A DNA stretch of 29,005 nt, taken from Lientehia sp934351765 (GTDB taxonomy: Bacteria > Bacillota > Clostridia > Lachnospirales > Lachnospiraceae). The number at the start of each line of letters is the position of its first letter. Positions within the stretch are counted from its first letter, which is position 1. Location: NCBI RefSeq assembly GCF_052118925.1, contig NZ_JBQKGG010000022.1:1-29005 (forward strand). Reading direction: 5' to 3'. The notes under the pieces were generated by a model. The model did no database searches. It saw only the letters and a list, made by a program, of their open reading frames with translations, and was not told where the DNA came from. Below, one piece after another: positions 22,488 to 29,005 of the stretch. Made by a program: the position numbers and the translations under genes.

Positions 22488-23330
22488 ATGGATATTTTTA
22501 AGCTTGGAGACAAGATCCTTGCACTTCTTGAGGCGGTGTTTGGGTTTTGGAACAATCAGATATCCCTGGTCTTTGCAATGCTTGGACAGTCACCGGTCAG
22601 TTTCAAGGGCGGAGGTCCTTGGGCAGTTATTGAGGGTATTGAGCCGGTCTTTGTAGCGGTCGGTTCATCCCTCGTTGTGCTGTTCTTTGTTATCGGTTTC
22701 TGCTCGGAAAGCATAGATGTAAAAGATGAGATGAGGTTTGAGTCTATATTTCGTATGCTTATCCGACTGGGACTTGCAGAATGGTTTGTTGCAAATAATG
22801 TCACGATTATGAAAGCATTTTTTACTTCCATAGGAAATCTGGTGGGACTTATATCTGCCGGGACAACGACGCAGCTAGCCATTGACAGTACACAGGCAGA
22901 TATCATTAAGGGACTTGGATTTGGTGAAAGTTTAGTAATGCTGATACTTACAGCTTTGCTTGCAATCATCATTATTATCTGTGGATTCTTTATCATCTAC
23001 ACAGTGTATTTCAGGTTCTTAAAGATACTGATCATTGTGCCGCTCGGTGCGATTGCCTGTTCCACGATGGCAGGAAACAGAATGGTCAGCCATACAATGG
23101 CTACCTACTGCAAATATTTCCTGTCATGTGTGTTTGAGGCAGTAACGATGGCACTTGCGATTGTGGTATGTAATGCATTTATCAATGCAGGACTTCCGGC
23201 ATTTACAGGAAGTTATGCTGACTGGGCACAGACACTTATATATCTGTGTGAAATGACATTTACGATAGCAATGACTGTCGGAAGTGTGAAGGGTGCACAG
23301 ACACTTACAAGCAAGGCATTTGGATTATAG
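22488..23330 (+). CDS. VirB6/TrbL-like polytopic channel protein
   Basis: This 280-residue protein has about six membrane helices (for example SSLVVLFFVIGFCSE, MLILTALLAIIIIICGFFII and FLKILIIVPLGAIACSTMAG). It fits the VirB6-like proteins (CD0419 type) of clostridial ICEs, which form the inner part of the transfer channel. The start at 22488 has AGAGGTG upstream. It is followed at 12-base distance by the DUF4313-like gene and then PrgI, the standard order in Tn1549-like transfer modules. Confidence 0.82.
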   Translation: MDIFKLGDKILALLEAVFGFWNNQISLVFAMLGQSPVSFKGGGPWAVIEGIEPVFVAVGSSLVVLFFVIGFCSESIDVKDEMRFESIFRMLIRLGLAEWFVANNVTIMKAFFTSIGNLVGLISAGTTTQLAIDSTQADIIKGLGFGESLVMLILTALLAIIIIICGFFIIYTVYFRFLKILIIVPLGAIACSTMAGNRMVSHTMATYCKYFLSCVFEAVTMALAIVVCNAFINAGLPAFTGSYADWAQTLIYLCEMTFTIAMTVGSVKGAQTLTSKAFGL

Positions 23331-23342
23331 AAGGAGGCAGAA

Positions 23343-23753
23343 ATGGATAATGAAAAGAAACAGGTTACTTATAATTCAAGCATAACCGGAGAAACGCAGG
23401 TGACATTTGATATCCAGCAGTATATGAATAACAGTGCAATGTTTATTGGTCTTATGTGTAATGAAGATGGATATGAGGAGCCTTTTGGGGATGTGACTGT
23501 GAATTTGTCGGTTGCAGCACCAAATTACTGCGGATATCTGAATGTGAATGACATGCCGGATATTGAAAAGTTTATTACAGACAATGACATTGGAGAGTTT
23601 ACAGGATTCACGCAAAGGAGCGGGTTCTGTGAATATCCTCTTTATCTGTTCAATGTAGATAAGCTTAGAGAACTGTGTCCGGATGGAATGGATAAGTATG
23701 AGGCAAATATCGGAATGACAAGAAAGCCAGAGACAAAGGATTTATCAAGATAG
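23343..23753 (+). CDS. DUF4313-like small transfer operon protein
   Basis: This 136-residue soluble protein has an N-terminal strand-rich region (FDIQQYMNNSAMFIGLMCNE), a VTVNLSVAAPNYCGYLNVND segment typical of DUF4313, and a charged C-terminus. The family occurs in clostridial conjugative elements between VirB6-like and PrgI genes and has no known function. AAGGAGG lies before the start, and spacing to both neighbours is 12 bases. Confidence 0.7.
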   Translation: MDNEKKQVTYNSSITGETQVTFDIQQYMNNSAMFIGLMCNEDGYEEPFGDVTVNLSVAAPNYCGYLNVNDMPDIEKFITDNDIGEFTGFTQRSGFCEYPLYLFNVDKLRELCPDGMDKYEANIGMTRKPETKDLSR

Positions 23754-23765
23754 GAGGCAGGGACA

Positions 23766-24278
23766 ATGGTAATCGAAGTAAACAAGGATATTGACCGCTA
23801 TCAGGAATCGGTTGCAATGGGACTTACTGCAAGGCAGCTTATATTTTCCATTGCAAGCGTAGTGGTTGGTGGCGGTATCGTTCTTCTTCTTTACAAGTAT
23901 ATCGGTCTTACGGGTTCTGCTTATGTGGCAATTCCCTGTGTGGCACCGATTGCACTTGGTGGTTTCTATTCCTTTAATGGGATGAATTTCTACGAGTATA
24001 TGGGAAAGAAACTGCATTTTATGTTTGGAAACAGGGCACTTACCTATGTATCAACAGAGGGAGAGCCTGCAATAAAGCAGTTAGAAGCAGAACAGAATGA
24101 ACAAGTAAAGAAGAAAGGCAGAAAGGCTGAACCGGAGACTGTAACAGCTGATTCGGCTGTAAAGAAGCAGGAGGAGTTTGAAGCAATGAAGAAAAAGACG
24201 AGAAACATGCTGCTTGGACTTGTCGCAGTCATTGTGGCGGCAGCAGCAGGCATTGCAGCATATAAGGCAATGCATTAG
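23766..24278 (+). CDS. prgI: PrgI-family (VirB3-like) membrane protein
   Basis: This 170-residue protein has the PrgI pattern: a conserved N-terminus (VNKDIDRYQESVAMGLTARQ) followed by two adjacent membrane helices (IFSIASVVVGGGIVLLLY; YVAIPCVAPIALGGFY), then a charged segment. PrgI is the VirB3 counterpart that docks VirB4 at the membrane. This copy has an extra C-terminal extension with a third membrane helix (MLLGLVAVIVAAAAGIAAYK), unlike the shorter classical PrgI of about 115 residues. GATAGGAGG lies before its start, and virB4 follows after a structured leader. Confidence 0.82.
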   Translation: MVIEVNKDIDRYQESVAMGLTARQLIFSIASVVVGGGIVLLLYKYIGLTGSAYVAIPCVAPIALGGFYSFNGMNFYEYMGKKLHFMFGNRALTYVSTEGEPAIKQLEAEQNEQVKKKGRKAEPETVTADSAVKKQEEFEAMKKKTRNMLLGLVAVIVAAAAGIAAYKAMH

Positions 24279-24293
24279 AAACGAATAGTATCT

Positions 24294-24345
24294 GACCGCA
24301 AGGTCGGGAACACAGCCCGCAGGGTGAAGTTCCCGGCGGGCTTTC
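24294..24345 (+). promoter_or_regulatory. Structured leader of virB4, possible pseudoknot
   Basis: GACC, GCAA, GGTC (24294-24305) is a perfect GNRA tetraloop hairpin. GGGAAC (24306-24311) pairs with GTTCCC (24329-24334), and GCCCGC (24315-24320) pairs with GCGGGC (24336-24341). These two helices cross, so they form a pseudoknot or are alternatives. A short TTTC follows, so the second helix may also act as a weak terminator. ACCGCAAGG, GGAACAC and GCCCG occur in this order here and in the lipoprotein leader at 3671. Confidence 0.5.
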
Positions 24346-24370
24346 ATTATAAGAAAGCGAGGTTAGAGAC

Positions 24371-26746
24371 ATGGGTTTATTTACAGACGGATTTAAGTTA
24401 TTAAAGAAGGCGAGTGAGCCTTTGTATAAGACACCTAAATCCATTCAGGAAACCATAGAGATTATGGCGGTGGCTGAAAACGGCATTTTTGAAGTGAGCA
24501 AAAATAAGTATTCCAAATGCTACCGCTTTCAGGACATCAATTACACGACAGCAACGGAGGATGAGCAGATCGGTATTTTCGAGAGGTATTGCAAGTTCCT
24601 AAATTCGCTGGACTGTAATTATAAGATTACGATCAACAATAAGAACAAAAACATGGATGAACTCCGTGACAAGGTTCTGATTGCTGAGAAAAACGATGGC
24701 TTCAATAATTATAGAAGAATCTACAATGACATCATTGAGGAGAAGATTATTGAGGGCAGACAGGGGATTGAGCAGGAGAGATACCTGACAATCACGATTG
24801 AGAGAAAGAACTTCGAGGAGGCAAAGGCACAGTTTGCTACCCTTGAGGCAACGATACACAAGGCTTTCATTGAGCTTGGGGCAGAGATTGTTCCGCTTAA
24901 TGGCAATGAGAGACTGAAAGTGCTCTATGATTATTATCATCTTGGAGATGAGGGCAGCTTTGATTTTGATATCAAAAAGGCAAAGAAGGTCGGAGCAGAT
25001 TTTAGAAATGATCTGTGCAATGGGATGGTGAAATATTTCCCGGACCATTTTGAGGATGAGAGTAAATTCTGCAAGGCACTTTTTATCAAAAAGTATCCGA
25101 GCAGTTTGTCAGACAGATTTATCAATGAGATTACTTCCCTTCCGGTTCATTCCATCACGAGCATTGATGTGGTGCCTGTTCCTAAGGATTTGACTACAAA
25201 GGTGCTTCAGAAGAAATACCTTGGTATTGAGTCGGATATCATTAAGCAGCAGAGAGTCCGTAATAAGAATAACGACTTTTCTACGGAAATTTCATATGCC
25301 AAGAGAACGGAGAAAAAGGAGATTGAGGAAATCATGGATGATGTTCGTGAGAATGACCAGTGCCTTTTCTTCGTGGGAGTTACTATTATTCTTATGGCAG
25401 AGAGCAAAAAAGAGCTTGATAGCGTCTGTGAGACAGTGGAGACTATCGGAAAGCGTAACAGCTGTACGATTGATACACACTACTTAAAGCAGAGGGAGGC
25501 ACTCAACACAGCGCTTCCGATTGGTGTAAGACAGGTGGAGACAATGCGTACCCTTCTTACCCAGTCACTTGCGGTGCTTATGCCATTCAATGTGCAGGAA
25601 TTAAATGACAGCACAGGGAACTATTATGGTATCAATCAGATCAGCAAGAATGTGAATATCGGTAACAGAAAGAAGCTGATAAACGGAAATGGCTTCGTTT
25701 TCGGAGTGCCGGGTTCCGGTAAATCCTTCTTCTGTAAGATGGAAATGGGCAGCGTATTCTTGTCGGGAGATGATGAGATAATCGTCATAGATCCAATGAA
25801 CGAATACTTTGATATTGCTGAGACTTATGGTGGAACAGTGGTAAATATGTCCACTTACACGGATAACTATGTGAATCCGCTGGAGATGGATGTATGGAGC
25901 CTTGATCCGAATGATTCCAAGGGAATGGTAAGAGAAAAAGGCGAGTTTATGCTTGGTCTTTGTGAGCAGTGTATCGGAGACAGCTTAAATTCAAGACAGA
26001 AGTCAATCATTGACCGCTGCGTGAGAAAGCTGTATATCGACATTGCAAGAAGCAAAGAGAAGTATATCCCGGTGATGAGTGATTTTTACGATATCCTTAT
26101 GGCGCAGCCGGAGGAGGAAGCAAAGGACATTGCACTGTCACTAGAGCTTTTCGTAAATGGTTCGCTTAACATCTTCAATCACCAGACAAATGTGGATGTG
26201 GATAACAGATTTACAGTATATGGCATCAGGGACTTGGGTACAGAACTTAGTCCTATCACAATGCTTGTTATGATGGAATCCATTCAGAACAGGATTGTTG
26301 AGAATGGCAAGAGAGGCAAGGCAACATGGCTCTATATTGATGAGTTCCATGTTCTGCTTAATTCCGAGTATTCTGCAAAATACTTGCAGCAGCTCTGGAA
26401 GAAGGTAAGAAAGCAGGGAGGTCTTTGTACCGGTATCACGCAGAATGTTGTCGATCTGTTGCAGAATTACACAGCAACCACAATGCTTGCAAACTCTGAG
26501 TTTGTGGCACTCTTGAAGCAGGCAAATACAGATAGTTCAAAGATGGCGGAGGTTATCGGGGTATCAGAGGCACAGCTTCGGTTCGTAACTAATACCGCCT
26601 CTGGAATGGGACTTATTAAGTGTGGTTCGGTAGTAATTCCCTTTGATAATCAGATCAGCAAGGATACGGATTTGTACAGGCTGTATAATACCAACATTCA
26701 TGAGAAGATTGCGGAACAGAAGAAAAAAGAAGCAATGCTGCAGTGA
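24371..26746 (+). CDS. virB4: VirB4/TraE-type conjugation ATPase
   Basis: This 791-residue protein has the VirB4 layout: an N-terminal region of about 400 residues that contacts the membrane components, then a RecA-like core. Walker A is GVPGSGKSFF near residue 447 and Walker B is WLYIDEFHVLL near 655, followed by TGITQNVVDLL. It powers assembly of the channel with VirD4. The start at 24371 follows GCGAGGTTAGAG. In related elements an NlpC/P60 or lysozyme-like hydrolase gene comes next. None is present before the end of this window, so the transfer module stops here or continues elsewhere. Confidence 0.92.
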   Translation: MGLFTDGFKLLKKASEPLYKTPKSIQETIEIMAVAENGIFEVSKNKYSKCYRFQDINYTTATEDEQIGIFERYCKFLNSLDCNYKITINNKNKNMDELRDKVLIAEKNDGFNNYRRIYNDIIEEKIIEGRQGIEQERYLTITIERKNFEEAKAQFATLEATIHKAFIELGAEIVPLNGNERLKVLYDYYHLGDEGSFDFDIKKAKKVGADFRNDLCNGMVKYFPDHFEDESKFCKALFIKKYPSSLSDRFINEITSLPVHSITSIDVVPVPKDLTTKVLQKKYLGIESDIIKQQRVRNKNNDFSTEISYAKRTEKKEIEEIMDDVRENDQCLFFVGVTIILMAESKKELDSVCETVETIGKRNSCTIDTHYLKQREALNTALPIGVRQVETMRTLLTQSLAVLMPFNVQELNDSTGNYYGINQISKNVNIGNRKKLINGNGFVFGVPGSGKSFFCKMEMGSVFLSGDDEIIVIDPMNEYFDIAETYGGTVVNMSTYTDNYVNPLEMDVWSLDPNDSKGMVREKGEFMLGLCEQCIGDSLNSRQKSIIDRCVRKLYIDIARSKEKYIPVMSDFYDILMAQPEEEAKDIALSLELFVNGSLNIFNHQTNVDVDNRFTVYGIRDLGTELSPITMLVMMESIQNRIVENGKRGKATWLYIDEFHVLLNSEYSAKYLQQLWKKVRKQGGLCTGITQNVVDLLQNYTATTMLANSEFVALLKQANTDSSKMAEVIGVSEAQLRFVTNTASGMGLIKCGSVVIPFDNQISKDTDLYRLYNTNIHEKIAEQKKKEAMLQ

Positions 26747-27095
26747 TAACAGATGAATTTTTATAGAATCTATAGTATAATCAAGAGGTCGGATGAATGT
26801 CCGACCTTGATGATAATAAATTAGATATTCCCTATTTTTAAGAAGAAAGCATATAAGATTCGATATGAAAAATAAATAAGGAAGCAGTTCTAAAATGTAT
26901 CATTTGTACCGGAGAACATGTGGCTGGATTTTAAGATATGCTTATCGTACACTTTGACGAGAATATGTTGATTGGGGATGCAGCGGACCTGGATGCATTT
27001 ATGGAAATGTATGGTGTGGAAGCAATTTCCAAGGAATATTTGTAATTATTAGGGAAAAGAAAATTTGAATTTGCGCTTCTATAAGGTGGAATGTG
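26747..27095. other. Non-coding junction after virB4
   Basis: No convincing complete gene lies here. A hairpin GGTCGGA (26787-26793) with TCCGACC (26800-26806), extended by TCAA and TTGA, follows virB4 but lacks a T-run. A -10-like TATAAT occurs at 26776-26781. The stretch then becomes AT-rich and holds one short decayed frame (26938-27045). It probably marks the join between the transfer module and the resistance cargo. Confidence 0.5.
26938..27045 (+). pseudogene. 35-residue remnant frame
   Basis: The frame MLIVHFDENMLIGDAADLDA, continued by FMEMYGVEAISKEYL, reads like the tail of a real acidic protein. It lacks a ribosome site, and an in-frame stop (26932-26934) lies just upstream. It may be a gene fragment left by insertion of the cargo. 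I do not recognise the family. Confidence 0.3.
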
Positions 27096-27124
27096 TTGAC
27101 ACAATAAATACAGTATGATAGTAT
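27096..27124 (+). promoter_or_regulatory. Promoter of the ABC-F gene leader
   Basis: TTGACA (27096-27101) lies 17 bases before TAGTAT (27119-27124). The predicted start near 27131 gives a leader of about 270 bases before the ABC-F start codon. This length is common for ABC-F resistance genes controlled by attenuation. Confidence 0.6.
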
Positions 27125-27168
27125 TATCATTAGAAAAAAGGATGGCACATTTCGTGTAAGGTGAGGAA

Positions 27169-27183
27169 ATGATTAATAGATAA
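27169..27183 (+). CDS. Four-residue uORF (MINR) in the ABC-F leader
   Basis: AAGGTGAG lies five bases before ATG 27169, and the frame reads Met-Ile-Asn-Arg-stop. Ribosome stalling on very short leader peptides controls several antibiotic-induced ABC-F genes. This uORF sits between the promoter and the antiterminator/terminator region, the right place for that role. Translation is predicted only. Confidence 0.4.
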   Translation: MINR

Positions 27184-27235
27184 TTTAATTTAAGTAAGAC
27201 ACATATAGTTATTGAGCCTGTAGAAAATAGGTTTA

Positions 27236-27379
27236 TTTTTGTGTACGCTTAAGTTGGATTATCGCAAGAGGCATTTCCTTTGCTTTTCCTTAGGGAAAGG
27301 AATAAAGGTCTATTTGGCGAGTCTATTTTTGCGTATGCAAAAAAGGCTCGTTTTTGTGTGTACAAAAATAATTGACTCG
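27236..27379 (+). promoter_or_regulatory. Attenuator: mutually exclusive terminator and antiterminator
   Basis: The terminator is a 14-pair stem with one bulged A (27318-27332 with 27337-27350), loop GTAT, then five Ts (27351-27355). Upstream TTTTTGTGTACGC (27236-27248) can pair over 13 positions with GCGTATGCAAAAA (27331-27343), which would destroy the terminator. CGAGTC (27318-27323) can also pair with GACTCG (27374-27379) near the ribosome site. Another hairpin, TTCCTTT (27275-27281) with AAAGGAA (27296-27302), lies between. The competing helices fit drug-induced read-through into the ABC-F gene. Confidence 0.7.
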
Positions 27380-27401
27380 TGTTTCGAAAAGGAGGAACTT
27401 T

Positions 27402-28925
27402 ATGTTACAGATAAAGAAATTAAATTTAACACATAAAAAAGACCTGAGAGTAATTCTTGATGATTTCAACCTTGTGCTAAATGATGGAGATAAAGCAGTT
27501 ATCATTGGAGAAGAAGGGAACGGAAAATCAACATTAATGAAGTGGATATATGATCCATCGCTTATAGAAAACTATATAGAAGCGGATGGGGAAAGAGTAA
27601 TGGGAAACGAACGTTTTGGTTACCTTCCGCAAGAGATGCCCGATGAAGATAAGAAAAAAACCGTATACGAGTATTTTTCTGAGGAAGAAATATTCTGGGA
27701 GAAAACGCCAAAAGAACTGTCTGTTACTGCAGGAAAATTTGGAATAAAAAATGATTTTTTCTACAGTAGTCAGATGATGGGGAGCCTTTCAGGAGGAGAA
27801 AAAGTCAAGGTACAACTCATGCGGCTTTTTATTCGCGATGTTTCTGTGCTATTGTTAGACGAACCTTCAAATGATATTGACATTGCGACGCTTACATTAC
27901 TGGAAAAAACCATAAATGAATGGAAACATATTGTGCTTTTTATTTCACACGATGAAACATTGATAGAGCGTACCGCCAACATGGTAATACATATCGAGCA
28001 GATTAAGCGAAAAACAGAAGCGAGATATACCGTGGCCAAGCTTCCCTATAGAAACTATGTGGAGGAACGGCTTCATAAATTTGAACTTCAAGAACAGAGG
28101 GCACTATGTGACCGTAGGGAAAAAAAGATTCGAGATGAGAAATATCAAAGAGTGTCTCAGAGTGTGCAAAGCGCATTAGCAAATTGTTCCAGACAAGCGC
28201 CGTCGGTGGCAAAGAATTTGAAGGACAAAATGCACACAGTTAAGGCTATGGGGCGAAGATTTGAAAGAGAAGACGAAAATATGACGCAAATGCCGGAGCA
28301 GGAAGAAGCAATCTTTTTTAAATTAGGAGATAAAAACGCATACATTCCAACAGGGAAAACGGTCATAGAATATGAACTTTCAAAGCTAATGACTCCAGAA
28401 GGCGAAAGAATTTTGGCAGAAGGAATTTATTTGAAAATAAAAGGATCAGAGAAAATCTGTATTATAGGAGCCAACGGGGCAGGAAAAACGACTCTTCTAA
28501 AAAAGATAGCGGAAGAACTTATGAATCGGAATGATATTAAAGCAGAATATATGCCCCAAAATTATGAAGATTTGTTGGAGCTATCTGTTACACCGGTTGA
28601 TTACCTTGATAAAACAGGAGATAAAGAAGAGCGTACAAGAATTAGAACATACCTAGGTTCACTTAAATACACGCCAGATGAAATGGAGCATCCTATTCGG
28701 GAGTTGTCTGGTGGACAAAAGGCGAAAGTGCTTCTTTTGAGGATGAGTTTAAGTGGTGCGAATGTTCTTATTCTGGATGAGCCTACAAGAAATTTTTCAC
28801 CATTATCCGGCCCGGTAATAAGAAAAATGCTCCGAGAATTTCCAGGGGCTGTCATTAGCATTTCTCACGATAGAAAGTACATTGAAGAGGTGTGTGGTCC
28901 TATGTCAAGATTTAGTACAAATTAA
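27402..28925 (+). CDS. ABC-F family ribosome protection ATPase (likely antibiotic resistance)
   Basis: This 507-residue protein has two ATP-binding cassettes and no membrane helices. Domain 1 has Walker A GEEGNGKST (about 37-45), signature LSGGEK (about 128) and Walker B LLLDEPSNDID. Domain 2 has Walker A GANGAGKTT (about 356), signature LSGGQK (about 434) and Walker B LILDEPT followed by RNFSPLSGP in place of the usual NHLD. A basic linker (about 210-300) lies between, as in proteins that enter the ribosomal E site to release bound drugs. The start at 27402 follows AAAAGGAGG. An upstream ATG at 27372 lies in the leader. The attenuator upstream supports a resistance role (macrolide, lincosamide, pleuromutilin or related), but the spectrum cannot be read from sequence. 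Confidence 0.85.
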   Translation: MLQIKKLNLTHKKDLRVILDDFNLVLNDGDKAVIIGEEGNGKSTLMKWIYDPSLIENYIEADGERVMGNERFGYLPQEMPDEDKKKTVYEYFSEEEIFWEKTPKELSVTAGKFGIKNDFFYSSQMMGSLSGGEKVKVQLMRLFIRDVSVLLLDEPSNDIDIATLTLLEKTINEWKHIVLFISHDETLIERTANMVIHIEQIKRKTEARYTVAKLPYRNYVEERLHKFELQEQRALCDRREKKIRDEKYQRVSQSVQSALANCSRQAPSVAKNLKDKMHTVKAMGRRFEREDENMTQMPEQEEAIFFKLGDKNAYIPTGKTVIEYELSKLMTPEGERILAEGIYLKIKGSEKICIIGANGAGKTTLLKKIAEELMNRNDIKAEYMPQNYEDLLELSVTPVDYLDKTGDKEERTRIRTYLGSLKYTPDEMEHPIRELSGGQKAKVLLLRMSLSGANVLILDEPTRNFSPLSGPVIRKMLREFPGAVISISHDRKYIEEVCGPMSRFSTN

Positions 28926-28935
28926 AATGAGAAGT

Positions 28936-28955
28936 TCTGCCTGCTAAGCAGCAGA
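28936..28955. terminator. Small hairpin between convergent genes
   Basis: TCTGCCTGC (28936-28944) and GCAGCAGA (28948-28955) form an 8-bp stem with one bulge and a TAA loop. There is no strong T-run on either strand. It covers the stop of the leftward partial gene and lies 10 bases after the ABC-F stop, so it may be a weak shared terminator. Confidence 0.3.
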
Positions 28956-29005
28956 CAGTAACATACCCCTCTCATACAGCTTTTCATATTCGTCAGGTGA
29001 TACAT
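28944..29005 (-). CDS. C-terminal fragment of a leftward gene, cut by the window edge
   Basis: The minus-strand frame entering from the right edge reads VSPDEYEKLYERGMLLSAA and ends at TAG (28944-28946). The sequence looks like a genuine protein end (charged helix with EYEKLYERG). Only 19 residues are visible, so no family can be given. Its convergent orientation to the ABC-F gene suggests a different transcription unit. Confidence 0.4.
   Translation of the reverse strand, partial: VSPDEYEKLYERGMLLSAA

Noticed and set aside
27239..27436. 65-codon ORF in the ABC-F leader
   Set aside because: Its start lies in the antiterminator arm without a ribosome site, and it overlaps the terminator and the ABC-F start in another frame. 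The nucleotide-level pairing explains the region better.
1..29005. tRNA or rRNA genes
   Set aside because: I saw no cloverleaf with a TTCRA arm and no conserved rRNA segments on either strand by eye. A covariance-model scan was not possible.

Overview
The window looks like most of an integrative and conjugative element (ICE), or a related conjugative plasmid, from a low-to-moderate GC gut Firmicute, most likely a Lachnospiraceae or Clostridiales species. The grounds are strong AGGAGG ribosome sites, codon use, an LPXTG wall protein, and a Gram-positive transfer gene set: MobC, MOBP-type relaxase, PcfB-like protein, VirD4, Maff2/VirB2-like protein, VirB6-like protein, PrgI and VirB4. No integrase or resolvase gene is in view, so ICE versus plasmid cannot be settled here.

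Layout. Positions 1-390 hold an apparent insertion-sequence end and short tandem repeats that could be recombinase arm sites. A leftward XRE repressor (390-893) faces a consensus rightward promoter (972-1000). Three near-identical operators span this control region. The rightward transcript begins with a 430-base structured leader carrying micro-ORFs. It then runs through small proteins, a ParM-like actin and RHH partner (1948-3326), tiny hydrophobic or basic peptides, a lipoprotein, and a 1792-residue thioester/Cna-B adhesin (4621-9999). Next come a DUF5688-like protein, a 38-residue protein, a RadC-like JAMM protein and a Toprim primase (10073-12699).

Positions 12700-13090 are a striking non-coding hub: six GC-rich hairpins on a strict 32-bp register, arranged as a duplicated three-unit block, then two further inverted repeats. 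It lies just before the mobilisation genes and is my best candidate for the transfer or replication origin. MobC, a TTG-start relaxase, a coiled-coil protein, a small protein, the PcfB-like protein and VirD4 follow (13091-20335). A likely cargo insertion (flavin reductase plus an AT-rich unknown, 20443-21817) separates VirD4 from the mating-channel genes (22056-26746).

After VirB4 the transfer operon stops. A 650-base region with little coding content leads to an ABC-F antibiotic-target-protection gene (27402-28925) that has a convincing attenuator leader. The last 60 bases carry the C-terminus of a leftward gene.

The most unusual features are regulatory. Several intrinsic terminators lie inside what should be one transfer transcript. 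Two of them share an identical apical stem-loop while their lower stems differ by compensated changes. Two leaders share short motifs and can each form a pseudoknot. Together these suggest RNA-level control, such as processive antitermination, across the element.
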